Program-made: the position numbers and the translations under genes
Assembly: GCF_002109495.1 (NCBI RefSeq)
Contig: NZ_LVJN01000018.1
Coordinates: 1 to 64,000 of the forward strand
Origin: Magnetofaba australis IT-1
GTDB lineage: Bacteria > Pseudomonadota > Magnetococcia > Magnetococcales > Magnetococcaceae
Direction: 5' to 3'
Length of the DNA stretch: 64,000 bases
Notes under the pieces: generated by a model
What the model was told of the DNA's origin: nothing
The model's database searches: none
Seen by the model: only the letters and a program-made list of their open reading frames with translations
In this document: positions 24,134 to 32,838 of the stretch, one piece after another
Position numbering within the stretch: the first letter of the stretch is position 1
How the letters are laid out: each line of letters opens with the position of its first letter

Positions 24134-25477
24134 TCAATGCACTCCGGCAAACAGATCGGCGTGCGCCTTCTGAGCCGACTGGGGCGACTCCAGCGCCTGC
24201 TCCAGGGTCAGTTTATCGGCGGGCCAGTGCAGGACGTGATTGAGATGGGGGAAGCAGTAGTCGCGGGTCTCCATATGTTGTTGGGGGTACAACGTAATGG
24301 GGATGACTCCCAGAAACAGGGATTCCAACAGGGTGGTGGAGAACCAACTGACGACGAACAGCGGACTGAGCCTCTCCATGGCGGCCAGGAAGCTCGGGTC
24401 GGAATCATCCAGCGTGATGTGAGGGAAGTTGCGGCTCCAGAAACTGCGATCCTCGCGCGGGTGCGGACGCACGATGACCTCGACTCCGCGCGTCTGCGCC
24501 CAGTTGAGAAAGGCGCCGGTCGTCTGTGCATAGTCATCGCGCTGAAACGACGGGGTGTCGAAGATGGAGGTGAACAGCACCTTGCGGGTGAGCAGACGCG
24601 GCGTCCAGCGAATGGGTTCGATCAGTCGGACGTTAGGGCTCTGGCCCACCTGACGCACGAACTCCGCTTCGGCCTGGGAGTAGACGCGCCACTCGTCGAG
24701 CGGATAAAAGTGGTAGCCTTTGCGCAGCCAGCCATGTTCGCGAAACGAGATCGGTCTCAAACCGTGTTGGGAGAAGATCCAGGCGAACTGGTTGGGGGTG
24801 ATGGTGCGCGCCGATGCATACGGCGCGCGCGCCAGTTGCGCCGCACAGGCTTGGGCCAGCCCAGCCATGGCTCCAAGGCGTGAAAAGACCGCCATGGCCA
24901 AGCCGGGCGGGATGCCGGTTGTTTGCGCAAAGGCCACAGCATCTGCCGGGATCTTAAGCGCATAGGCGCGCATCTGCCTGACGACAGGCCCAAGGCCAGG
25001 CCGCAATAGGTGCAGAAAACTGTCCGGTTCCGAATCCCGCGCGACAAAAACAGTCTCGCCGGGCTCCTGCTGGTATTCTGCCAGCAGATCCTTCTCATTG
25101 CCGGCGCCGCACCCGATGAAGAGACGCCAAGGCTCACCATTGCGCGGGGCGGGCGCAGTCGTCCGTCGTTTGGCGCGGGCGCGCCATTGCAGCAGCAATA
25201 TCAGGCTCAGAATGGAGAGCAAGAGAGGGAGCAATATGTTTGGGGTTCGCTCCAGCACTCCGCCAATGCGGCGGGTGCGGGGGCCAATGTGCTCCGCCAC
25301 AGGCTCCTGATAGGTGGCGGCCTGGATCAGATGCTGATCAAACAGAAACGCTTCATCAACGCCCGCTTCAATGAGTCTGCGCTTGAGCCGGGTGGCCGGA
25401 TCGTTGGCGGCGTCGGGCAATGAACCGGAGATCTCCCCATGGCGGCGCGACAAAGGAGGGGGGGCTGATGGGCGCAT
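24134..25477 (-). CDS. Membrane-anchored protein with GT-B-like glycosyltransferase or polymerase domain
   Basis: About 447 residues from the ATG at 25477; the TTG at 25498 is an alternative. One transmembrane segment (ILLPLLLSILSLILLLQW) lies about 80 residues in. The large C-terminal part includes HGWLRKGYHFYPLDEWRVYS, a phosphate-binding-like VEVIVRPHPRED, and SPLFVVSWFSTTLLESLFLGVIPITL. The last resembles the S-T-x-LLE-x-LxxG-xP element of capsule polymerases, CDP-glycerol transferases and polysialyltransferase-like GT-B enzymes. The specific family was not recognised. First gene of the leftward glycan operon with the GT4 and cytidylyltransferase genes. Confidence 0.6.
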   Translation of the reverse strand: MRPSAPPPLSRRHGEISGSLPDAANDPATRLKRRLIEAGVDEAFLFDQHLIQAATYQEPVAEHIGPRTRRIGGVLERTPNILLPLLLSILSLILLLQWRARAKRRTTAPAPRNGEPWRLFIGCGAGNEKDLLAEYQQEPGETVFVARDSEPDSFLHLLRPGLGPVVRQMRAYALKIPADAVAFAQTTGIPPGLAMAVFSRLGAMAGLAQACAAQLARAPYASARTITPNQFAWIFSQHGLRPISFREHGWLRKGYHFYPLDEWRVYSQAEAEFVRQVGQSPNVRLIEPIRWTPRLLTRKVLFTSIFDTPSFQRDDYAQTTGAFLNWAQTRGVEVIVRPHPREDRSFWSRNFPHITLDDSDPSFLAAMERLSPLFVVSWFSTTLLESLFLGVIPITLYPQQHMETRDYCFPHLNHVLHWPADKLTLEQALESPQSAQKAHADLFAGVH

Positions 25478-25775
25478 AGGCGGACGGTTCCGACGCAATA
25501 GGGCTTTTGCAGAACAAGAAACGGGTGTGTTGCGGATCGTTGCGCCGCCAGAAGTTCGGATCGAGGGGAACCCGTTTTCGAGTGATTCCTTAAGATCTTA
25601 GCATGGCGCATGCGGCGGGAAAAGCGTAAGCTGGAGTTACGCAAGGAATCCCCTGTGCCGTTCCCTGTTGCGCCGAGTCGTCCCTGTCATCGCCTCAGGG
25701 ATGCGGCTTGACCGAGTGCGGCGCAGCGACTCGGCCGCGTTGCGCCGTTTCACGTTGTCGAACCGGAGAGAGCGA

Positions 25776-26543
25776 ATGTTTGGCGCCGAAGGAAGACTCT
25801 ACGAGCAGTTGTGTCTACTGCGTGATGAATTTGGGTTGGAAGGGGTGAAAGCCGAGTATGAGGCGGAAGGCTCGAGCTTTGCCGATCTGGTCAGGTTGCG
25901 CCGGGTCACGCTCAAGGCGGGCGTGCCGATGTTTCTTAAGATTGGCGGGCCGGAAGCGGTGAGCGACATTCGCAGCGCGCTGGAGGTGGGCGTCGATGGG
26001 TTGATTGCGCCCATGGTGGAGAGCCGTTTTGGGCTGAAGAAGTTCGTCGCCGCCTACCATAAGATCTATGGCGATTACCGCATCCACCTGTCGTTTAATC
26101 TGGAAACGCGCAATGCGGTCGAAGAGCTCGACGACCTGCTGGAGTTTGCGCCCGGGCGAGTGGACAATGTCACTGTGGGGCGGTCGGATCTGGCCGCTTC
26201 GTTTGAGCGCGAAGAGGTGACGCCGGATAGCGCGTTCATCCTCGATCTGGTCGAATCCGTTTCTGAGCGGATTCTGCCCACAGGGTTGACCATGACCATG
26301 GGCGGCAGTCTGTCGCAAATGAGTATGGATCTGCTCAAGCAGCGCCCCAAGCTGTGTGCGGCGGTCTCGCGTTTGGAGACCCGCAAGGTGATCCTGCCCA
26401 CTGAGAACTTCGTGCACAATCCCAACGCCATCCAGCAGGCGTTGAAATTCGAGGAGCTGTACATTCTCGCCAAGCGCGACGTTCATAACACCTATATCGA
26501 CGCCGAGATCAACCGCTTGACCCAGTTGCAGAGGAGAAAGTGA
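25776..26543 (+). CDS. HpcH/HpaI aldolase / citrate lyase-like protein
   Basis: 255 residues. VPMFLKIGGPEAVSDIRSALEVGVDGLIAPMVES and NVTVGRSDLAASF follow the HpcH/HpaI TIM-barrel aldolase pattern (Mg2+-dependent, pyruvate or acetyl-CoA chemistry), with LSFNLETRNAVEELDDLL resembling the metal-site region. The ATG at 25776 has CGGAGAGAG directly upstream. Next to cytidylyltransferase-like genes it could make a nonulosonic-type sugar acid, but that is inference. Its TGA overlaps the next gene's ATG. Confidence 0.72.
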   Translation: MFGAEGRLYEQLCLLRDEFGLEGVKAEYEAEGSSFADLVRLRRVTLKAGVPMFLKIGGPEAVSDIRSALEVGVDGLIAPMVESRFGLKKFVAAYHKIYGDYRIHLSFNLETRNAVEELDDLLEFAPGRVDNVTVGRSDLAASFEREEVTPDSAFILDLVESVSERILPTGLTMTMGGSLSQMSMDLLKQRPKLCAAVSRLETRKVILPTENFVHNPNAIQQALKFEELYILAKRDVHNTYIDAEINRLTQLQRRK

Positions 26544-27199
26544 TGAATGTTGCGGTGGTGGTGCCCGCGTTGCAGTCCAATCGCTATCACCCGGAAGGGG
26601 ATCTGGCGCTGTTTGGCGATGTGACGCTGTTGGAGTGGAAGCTCTCGCAACTGCGCGAGGCGTTTCCCCTGGACCATATCTATCTTTCCTGCCCGCAGCA
26701 GCGGGTGGCGCAGTTGGCGCAGTTCTCCCTCTCCAAGCAGGTGAATCTGGTGCAGCGCCCGGAAGGGCAATCGTTTCTGGATTTCATCGCCAGCGTCTGC
26801 CGCATGGCTCCGCAAGAGAATCTGATGGTGGCGCCGCCCATTACGCCGTTTATGGGCGCGGATATCTACAGGCGCGTGCTGGAGGCTTTCGCCAATTTGG
26901 GCTCGGAGCATGACTCGGTGGTCACCGCAGTGGAGCTGCGGGAGTATATCTACGATAGCCAGGGCAAGCCGGTGAACTTCTCCTCACTGGTCTCGCGCCA
27001 GGAGATCTCGCCGGTGTTTCAGGTGGTCAACGGCTGCTATCTGACGCCCAAGGAGACGCTGCTGCGCAACCACCATCAATATGGCGAGCGCCCTCTGTTC
27101 CTGCCGGTGGATCGTCTGAGCGCGTTGGAGGTGAAGACCGCCGAGGATCTGCAGATGGCGCGGGCGTTGCTTCCCAATCATATCCAAACGCGGCTCTAA
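26543..27199 (+). CDS. Sugar nucleotidyltransferase-like protein (CMP-sugar synthetase fold)
   Basis: 218 residues. MNVAVVVPALQSNRYHPEGDLALFGDVTLLEWKL at the start and ITPFMGADIYRRVLEAFA in the middle match the layout of cytidylyltransferase-like proteins. GCYLTPKETLL and the final VDRLSALEVKTAEDLQMARALL resemble 'D.pedl..ae' tails of NeuA-like enzymes. The glycine-rich catalytic loop is degenerate, so activity is uncertain. The start overlaps the aldolase stop (TGATG) with a GAGGAG ribosome site inside the aldolase gene, so they form a coupled pair. Confidence 0.6.
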   Translation: MNVAVVVPALQSNRYHPEGDLALFGDVTLLEWKLSQLREAFPLDHIYLSCPQQRVAQLAQFSLSKQVNLVQRPEGQSFLDFIASVCRMAPQENLMVAPPITPFMGADIYRRVLEAFANLGSEHDSVVTAVELREYIYDSQGKPVNFSSLVSRQEISPVFQVVNGCYLTPKETLLRNHHQYGERPLFLPVDRLSALEVKTAEDLQMARALLPNHIQTRL

Positions 27200-27387
27200 A
27201 CAGGGCGTTTTGCGCAGCCGGATCGAACGACCAGTACGCGCTTCGGCGTCGCGAAATAGGCGTATTGACTGGGGCGGGAGCCGATTTGTTTGTGTGCTGC
27301 GCAACAACCTGATAGGGAACTTTCCGATTTTACGCGCGTCCCGTTTGTTATGCGGCAAAAATTCCGCTGACCGTTCCGCTCCCTTTG

Positions 27388-27408
27388 AGCCCGCTCCATG
27401 AGCGGGCT
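27388..27408. terminator. Perfect 9-bp hairpin, possible terminator
   Basis: AGCCCGCTC-cat-GAGCGGGCT, about 190 bp after the nucleotidyltransferase gene, with no T-run. The interval 27200-27469 shows nothing else convincing. Confidence 0.4.
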
Positions 27409-27469
27409 ATGATGTGACACGCCGTGGATGCGTCTAATTCACGCTGGAAAAGATAGGATCGCAGGTCCG

Positions 27470-27586
27470 ATGGCCGCGCAAGACGATGTGGCCAGTCGCC
27501 AACGGCTGTCCCGCTGCTCTTTGCGCAGTGCGGCGTTGTTGGACGAGATGGCGCAAGCGATCTTCACACAATGGTGTCAGACATGA
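27470..27586 (+). CDS. Possible 38-residue leader or precursor ORF overlapping the radical SAM start
   Basis: ATG at 27470 through TGA at 27584-27586; the peptide begins MAAQDDVASRQRLSRCSLRS and ends AIFTQWCQT. Its stop overlaps the radical SAM gene's ATG at 27583 as ATGA, the arrangement of translationally coupled genes. A weak GCAGGT lies upstream. Two cysteines and a polar composition do not resemble a known family. It could be a true small protein, a leader, or chance. No homologue is known to me. Confidence 0.35.
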   Translation: MAAQDDVASRQRLSRCSLRSAALLDEMAQAIFTQWCQT

Positions 27587-29307
27587 CCAAGTTGTTGTTT
27601 CTTACCCCCATGCACATTACGTTTGAGTCGTTCAAAAATCCGGCGAATAACGTGCGCTGCATTCAAAAGCAGGATGGCCGCTCCTATAATCTGCCGCCAA
27701 CCGATCTGCCGTTGGGCTTTCTCTCTTTGAGCGCCTATTTGAAGAAAAGCCTGGATGTGGAGATCCGTCTGTTGGATTTCAACGTCGAGGTGGTCAAGGC
27801 GCAGGCGTTTCCGTTTGAGACCTTCCATGACTATGTGGCGGATCAACTCAAGGATCTGGACTTCGATCCAGACATTATTGGCGTATCGTGTCTGTTCAGC
27901 CCCTCGTATCAGAACTTTCTCGATACCGGCGCGGCGGTGCGCGCCGTCTATCCGGACAAGCTGATCATTGGCGGCGGCAACGTGCCCACCAGCGCCTATC
28001 AGGAGGTCTACTCCGAGGCGCGCGGTCAAGCCTTTGACGCCCTGTGCTATGGCGAAGGCGAGGTCCCGCTGCACGATCTGGTGGTGGCGGAGGATCGCAA
28101 ACGCTACCTCTCCAACAGCCCCAACTGGATCACCTACAAGAACGCCACCTCGCCGCTGCCGTTTACGCCGTCACATAACTTCATCGAGGATCTGGACGAG
28201 ATCCCCTTCTTCGATTACGACCTGTGCGATATCGACGCCCACAACGCCAACCTGGTGATCAGCTCATTCGCTTCGGAGAAGGCCAAGCGCAGCTTCCACG
28301 TGATGACCTCGCGCGGCTGCCCGTTCAAGTGCACCTTCTGCGCCTCCCATGCGGTGCATGGGCGCGACATGCGCTACCATAGTCTGGAGCGTATCGAGGC
28401 CGACTTCCGCATTCTCAAGGAGAAGTATGGCGGCGACACCATGATCTTCCAGGATGACCACCTGATGTCCGACAAGACGCGGGTGAAGGCGATTCTGGAC
28501 ATTTTGAAGCGACTGGAGTTGAAATCGGTGTATCAGAGCGGTCTGGCGCTGTATGCGTTGGATCGCGACATGCTGGAGCACTTTTATGCGGCGGGGGTGC
28601 GGCAACTGGTGCTGGCGGTGGAGTCCGGCTCCCAGCGCGTGCTCAAGCAGTTGATGAAGAAGCCGCTCAAATTCAAGGTCACCCAGCAGGTGGCCAAGGA
28701 TTGCCGTGAGCTGGGCATCTACACCAACGCCAATATCCTCATCGGCATGCCCGGCGAGACCAAGGCGGATATGGACGAGGCGCGTGAGACCCTGCGCGAG
28801 TTGGGCTCCAACTGGTTCCACATCAACTGCGCCAGCCCGCTGATCGGCAGTGAGATGCACGAAGTCTCCCGCGAGAAGGGCTATATTCGCGGCGAAACGT
28901 TGGGCGCCGACTACAAGGTTGCAGCAGTGGAGACCGAGGACTTCTCCATCCCGTTCATCCAGGAGATGCAGTATTTGATGAACCTGGAGTTGAACTTCGT
29001 GCACAACGCCGATGTGAAGTTGGGCGAGTACAAAATGGCCCTGGCCGGGTTCGATAATGTGATCCGCATTAAGCCGGACCATGCGTTTGCGTGGTACTAC
29101 GGCGCGCTGTGCCATAAGGGCATGGACGATAGGGAATCCTGCGCGGCGTATATGGAGAAGTTCCGCCAGTACGCCAAGGATCCGTTGTGGGCGCGGTACT
29201 GTGTGGACTTCGGCCTCGACCCGGAGGCGACGGAGCCGATGCCGCCGCCGGAGAACTATGTGCTGCCGGAACCGGCCATTGCGCCCACAGAGCAAGCGGT
29301 GGCGTAA
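27583..29307 (+). CDS. B12-binding-domain radical SAM protein with C-terminal TPR-like segment
   Basis: 574 residues from the ATG at 27583; an ATG at 27571 is the alternative. The N-terminal part (PPTDLPLGFLSLSAYLKK..VEIRLLDFNV; DIIGVSCLFSPSYQNF; KLIIGGGNVPTS) is the Rossmann cobalamin-binding domain typical of B12-radical SAM enzymes. RGCPFKCTFCAS carries the CxxxCxxC cluster motif (about residue 250). The AVESGSQRVLKQLMKK and NILIGMPGETKADMDEA motifs follow. A TPR-like helix pair (KMALAGFDNVIRIKPDHAFAWYYGALCH) ends the protein. Likely a methyltransferase or related enzyme acting on a glycan, lipid or peptide; substrate unknown. Confidence 0.85.
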   Translation: MTKLLFLTPMHITFESFKNPANNVRCIQKQDGRSYNLPPTDLPLGFLSLSAYLKKSLDVEIRLLDFNVEVVKAQAFPFETFHDYVADQLKDLDFDPDIIGVSCLFSPSYQNFLDTGAAVRAVYPDKLIIGGGNVPTSAYQEVYSEARGQAFDALCYGEGEVPLHDLVVAEDRKRYLSNSPNWITYKNATSPLPFTPSHNFIEDLDEIPFFDYDLCDIDAHNANLVISSFASEKAKRSFHVMTSRGCPFKCTFCASHAVHGRDMRYHSLERIEADFRILKEKYGGDTMIFQDDHLMSDKTRVKAILDILKRLELKSVYQSGLALYALDRDMLEHFYAAGVRQLVLAVESGSQRVLKQLMKKPLKFKVTQQVAKDCRELGIYTNANILIGMPGETKADMDEARETLRELGSNWFHINCASPLIGSEMHEVSREKGYIRGETLGADYKVAAVETEDFSIPFIQEMQYLMNLELNFVHNADVKLGEYKMALAGFDNVIRIKPDHAFAWYYGALCHKGMDDRESCAAYMEKFRQYAKDPLWARYCVDFGLDPEATEPMPPPENYVLPEPAIAPTEQAVA

Positions 29308-29332
29308 GCAATCAAGCAGATCAGCAAGTAAG

Positions 29333-29368
29333 AACGGGAGTCCGATAGGGCTCCCGTTTTTTTATCGT
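29333..29368 (+). terminator. Rho-independent terminator
   Basis: AACGGGAG-tccgataggg-CTCCCGTT followed by TTTTT, 25 bp after the radical SAM stop codon. Confidence 0.9.
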
Positions 29369-29373
29369 AAATC

Positions 29374-29625
29374 GAAACCAAAACTGCACAGAACGACCAA
29401 TGTTTGCGTGACGCAGGCTGAGCTTGCGCTAACTATTGGCCGTCGGCTGGCCGACGGCGGGGTGATTCGGGCCATCCATGGTCCTCACCCTTCGGGCTCG
29501 CTTGCGCGAGTCCGATTTGGCAATCCTGCCAAATCGTCTGGGGGCTGCGGCCCCAGCGGGTGTGGGCAGCGCCCACGGTGTGGTCTTTGGGAGCTCGAGG
29601 GCAAAGCCCTCGATATCTTTTATCT
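29374..29625. repeat. Hairpin-mosaic intergenic repeat, copy B
   Basis: Same order of modules as copy A (5893-6170), with changed stems that still pair: CCGTCGGC-tg-GCCGACGG (29440-29457), CGATTTGGCA-atcc-TGCCAAATCG (29513-29536), GGGGC-tgcg-GCCCC, GTGGGC-agc-GCCCAC and CTCGAGGGC-aaa-GCCCTCGA. One stem (GGGCCAT-cc-ATGGTCC) carries a G-T wobble. The copy has an extra base in the CTCGC stretch, so no reading frame is conserved between copies. Confidence 0.88.
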
Positions 29626-29650
29626 TCCAATCACTATAGTCGCTAGCATT

Positions 29651-29910
29651 CAAAAGTGAACATATGGGCGCTGAAAGATATCGAGGGCGCAGCCCTCGAG
29701 CTCCCAAGATCAACATCCAAACCGTGATTCGGGCCATCCATGGCCCTCACCCTACGGGCTCGCTGCGCGAGTCCGATTTGGCGCTCCTGCCAAATCGTGG
29801 GCTCCGCCCACACCCGCTTAAGGGTCACAGACCCTTAAGAATCCCGACAAATTTCCGTTGGAAATTTGTCCCATAGTCAGCGCAAGTTCAGCCTGCGTCA
29901 CGCAAACATT
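29651..29910. repeat. Hairpin-mosaic intergenic repeat, copy C (rearranged, partly inverted)
   Basis: The terminal GATATCGAGGGC..GCCCTCGAG module and the CAATGTTTGCGTGACGC segment are present in reverse orientation, while the GTGATTCGGGCCATCC and CGATTTGGC..TGCCAAATCG modules (29774-29797) are forward. Two hairpins not seen in copies A, B or D are added: CTTAAGGGT-cacag-ACCCTTAAG and ACAAATTTCC-gtt-GGAAATTTGT. It lies next to copy B, so B and C form an inverted pair at their outer ends. Confidence 0.75.
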
Positions 29911-29955
29911 GAGCGCTTTGGATGTGTGTCATTCTGGGCTCAAGCGACTATATCA

Positions 29956-30117
29956 TCAAAGCCCAAAGCGGCGCAGAAACAGCCGAATCGCCACAATAGC
30001 CCCTTGGATGAGCGCCGACTTGCCGCGGGGCGTCAATGAGATGCCCACGCCAAACAGACGCAGCACAAATAGGGCGACCAGAGCGATAGCCAGGAGGATG
30101 AGCGCCAGACGAAGCAT
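29956..30117 (-). CDS. Small single-pass membrane protein
   Basis: 53 residues. It begins MLRLALILLAIALVALFVLR, one transmembrane helix, followed by a basic amphipathic tail (IRLFLRRFGL). It lies on the same strand and 77 bp after clpA, so it could be the last gene of that run. No homologue is recalled. Too short for strong coding evidence, but hydrophobic-then-basic topology is typical of real small membrane proteins. Confidence 0.4.
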   Translation of the reverse strand: MLRLALILLAIALVALFVLRLFGVGISLTPRGKSALIQGAIVAIRLFLRRFGL

Positions 30118-30194
30118 GGGCGAGCGGTCGCGCGGGAAGGCGAGGGGGCGGGATGCGGCGCGCCCTCGGATGAGAGCGCGCCGCGTTCAAAGCA

Positions 30195-32474
30195 TTACGC
30201 CGGTTCGGTGGCGTGGATATCCAACTTGAGCTTGTCTTCCTCTTCATCGATGCGCACGGTCACCGAGCCGCCGTGGGCCAGCCCGCCGAAAAGGAGTTCG
30301 TCGGCCAGCGGCTTGCGGATGTGCTGCTGGATGATGCGGTCCATGGGGCGGGCGCCGTTCTGACGGTCGTAGCCCTTCTCCGCCAGCCAGCGGCGGGCGG
30401 TGTCGTCCACATCCAGAGTGACCTTTTTCTCCTCCAGTTGGGTCTCCAACTGCACCAGGAACTTATCCACCACACGCAGAATGGTGTCGCCCTCCAGGTG
30501 ACCGAACTGCACGATGGCGTCCAGACGGTTGCGGAACTCCGGCGCGAACAGCCGCTTGATCTCCTTCATCTCGTCGCCGTGATGGTTCTGCGAGACGAAG
30601 CCCATGGAGGGGCGATCCAACTCCTGCGCGCCCGCATTGGTAGTCATGATCAGAATCACGTTGCGGAAGTCCGCCGGGCGGCCATTGTTGTCGGTCAACT
30701 TGCCGTGGTCCATCACTTGGAGCAGCAGGTTGAACACGTCGGGGTGGGCCTTTTCGATCTCGTCGAGCAGCAGCACGGCGTGGGGTTGCTTAGTCACCGC
30801 GTCGGTGAGCAGACCGCCCTGATCGAAGCCCACATAGCCCGGAGGCGCGCCGATCAGACGCGAAACGGTGTGGCGCTCCATGTATTCGCTCATGTCGAAG
30901 CGAATCAGCTCCATGCTCATCTCATGGCTGAGAAGACGCGCCAGTTCGGTCTTGCCCACCCCGGTGGGACCAGCGAACAGGAAGGAGCCGGTGGGCTTGT
31001 CGGGATTGCCCAGACCGGCGCGGGAGAGCTTGATGGCCTGACAGATCTTGCCTACGGCCAAATCCTGACCGAACAGGCTGAGTTTCAGGTTGCTGTCCAG
31101 GTTCTTGAGCACTTGGCGGTCATCGTGGGAGACCGAACGCGGCGGAATCCGCGCCATGGAGGCGATGACGGTCTCGATCTCTTTGACGCCGATGGACTTT
31201 TTGCGCCGCGACTGCGGCAGCAGGCGCGAGGCGGCGCCGGCTTCGTCGATGACGTCGATGGCCGAGTCCGGGTGCTTACGGTCGGTGATGTGACGCGCCG
31301 ACAGCTCGGCGGCGATCTGCAGCGCCTGCGAGGTATACTTGATGCCGTGGTGCTCCTCGAAGCGGGTCTTGAGCCCCTTGAGGATCTTCACCGTTTCGAT
31401 CAGCGACGGCTCCTGCAGGTCGATCTTCTGGAAGCGGCGCGCCAGGGCGCGGTCGCGCTCGAAGATGGTGCGGTACTCATCGAAGGTGGTGGAGCCGATG
31501 CAGCGCAGCTCGCCCGACTGCAGCATGGGCTTGAGCAGGTTGGAGGCGTCCATGTTGCTGCCGGAGGTGGAGCCTGCGCCGATCACGGTGTGGATCTCGT
31601 CGATGAACAGGATTGACTTGGGGCGCTCCTTGAGCCCCTTGAGCACCGCTTTGAGACGCTGTTCGAAGTCGCCGCGGAATTTGGTCCCGGCCAGCAGCGC
31701 GCCCATGTCCAGGGCGAAGATTTCGGCGTCGGCCAGCACTTCCGGCACGCCGCCCTCCACCACGCGCAGGGCCAAGCCTTCGGCCAGATGGGTCTTGCCC
31801 ACCCCGGCTTCGCCCACGTAGAGGGGGTTGTTCTTGCGCCGACGACAGAGAATCTGCAGCGTGCGCTGAATCTCGCGATCACGGCCAATCAGGGGGTCGA
31901 TCTCGCCCTTGGCGGCGCGCTCGTTCAGATTGACCGTATAGGTCTCCAGCGGGTCGGCTTTGGACTGTCCGCCGCCCTCTTCGCCGTGGGCCCCTTCGCG
32001 CCGCGCATCGCCATCCTCATGGTGATCGTCATCGGCGCCTTCGTCGCCGCCGCCGTGGGAGATGATGCTCTGGATGTCCAGCTTGCTGATGTTCTGCTTC
32101 TCCAGGAAGTAGACCGCGTGGGAGTCCTTCTCGGAGAACATCGCCGCCAGCACGTAGGCGCCGGTGACCACCTGGCGTCCGGCGGACTGCACTTGGTAGA
32201 CCGCGCGCTGAATCACGCGCTGGAACGCCACCGTGGGGGTGATCTCCACCAGATCCTCTTCGGCTTCGGCGGTGGGCACGTTTGCGGTGAGGTGGCCCTC
32301 CACGTCCATGGCCAGGCGCTGCATGTCGCAGCCGCAGGCGATGAGCACGTCGCTCACTTCGGGGTTGTCCAGCAGCGCCAGGAGCAGATGCTCCACGGTG
32401 GCGAACTGGTGCCGACGCTCCTGCGCGCTCTTAAGGGCTTTGTTGAGTGAGGCTTCCAGATGTTTGCTGATCAT
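30195..32474 (-). CDS. clpA: ATP-dependent Clp protease ATP-binding subunit ClpA
   Basis: 759 residues, full ClpA length. An N-domain of two Clp_N repeats (LEASLNKALKSAQERRHQFATVEHLLLALL) binds the adaptor ClpS. First AAA+ ring: Walker A GEAGVGKTHLAEG (about residue 220) and Walker B ILFIDEIHTVIGAG. Second ring: GPTGVGKTELAR (about 500) and AVLLLDEIEKAHPDVFNLLLQVMDHG. It unfolds N-degron and other substrates for ClpP. It follows clpS by 15 bp. clpP is not in the window. Confidence 0.97.
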   Translation of the reverse strand: MISKHLEASLNKALKSAQERRHQFATVEHLLLALLDNPEVSDVLIACGCDMQRLAMDVEGHLTANVPTAEAEEDLVEITPTVAFQRVIQRAVYQVQSAGRQVVTGAYVLAAMFSEKDSHAVYFLEKQNISKLDIQSIISHGGGDEGADDDHHEDGDARREGAHGEEGGGQSKADPLETYTVNLNERAAKGEIDPLIGRDREIQRTLQILCRRRKNNPLYVGEAGVGKTHLAEGLALRVVEGGVPEVLADAEIFALDMGALLAGTKFRGDFEQRLKAVLKGLKERPKSILFIDEIHTVIGAGSTSGSNMDASNLLKPMLQSGELRCIGSTTFDEYRTIFERDRALARRFQKIDLQEPSLIETVKILKGLKTRFEEHHGIKYTSQALQIAAELSARHITDRKHPDSAIDVIDEAGAASRLLPQSRRKKSIGVKEIETVIASMARIPPRSVSHDDRQVLKNLDSNLKLSLFGQDLAVGKICQAIKLSRAGLGNPDKPTGSFLFAGPTGVGKTELARLLSHEMSMELIRFDMSEYMERHTVSRLIGAPPGYVGFDQGGLLTDAVTKQPHAVLLLDEIEKAHPDVFNLLLQVMDHGKLTDNNGRPADFRNVILIMTTNAGAQELDRPSMGFVSQNHHGDEMKEIKRLFAPEFRNRLDAIVQFGHLEGDTILRVVDKFLVQLETQLEEKKVTLDVDDTARRWLAEKGYDRQNGARPMDRIIQQHIRKPLADELLFGGLAHGGSVTVRIDEEEDKLKLDIHATEPA

Positions 32475-32489
32475 TGGCGTATACCCGCT

Positions 32490-32801
32490 TCAGTTGGGCT
32501 CGATCCGGCATTTCAGCGGATGTCCGCTGTTGCGCGCGTGCTGGTTAACCTGGGTCATTTTGGTTTCTGCGATCTCTCGCGGGTAGACGCCGCACAGCCC
32601 TTGGCCCTGAGTATGGACGTTGAGCATGATGCGGGTGGCCTCCTCTTCGTTCTTGCGGAACACGCGCATGATCAACTCCACCACAAACTCCATGGGGGTG
32701 AAATCGTCATTCAGCAGCAGCACCCGATAGAGGGGCGGTTCGGTAACCTTCTGCTGTGAGCGCGTGAGCAGCTCGGTGTCTGGCGCGTTGTGTCGGCTCA
32801 T
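32490..32801 (-). CDS. clpS: ClpA adaptor ClpS
   Basis: 103 residues. The core [42 protein letters not shown] is the signature ClpS fold: LNDDxTPM forms the N-degron pocket, and the following helix contacts the ClpA N-domain. It delivers proteins with destabilising N-termini to ClpAP. Directly upstream of clpA on the same strand, the usual order. Starts at ATG 32801. Confidence 0.96.
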   Translation of the reverse strand: MSRHNAPDTELLTRSQQKVTEPPLYRVLLLNDDFTPMEFVVELIMRVFRKNEEEATRIMLNVHTQGQGLCGVYPREIAETKMTQVNQHARNSGHPLKCRIEPN

Positions 32802-32838
32802 ATCAATTGTGCGTCAATTGGCGATTAAAAAGCGCCGG

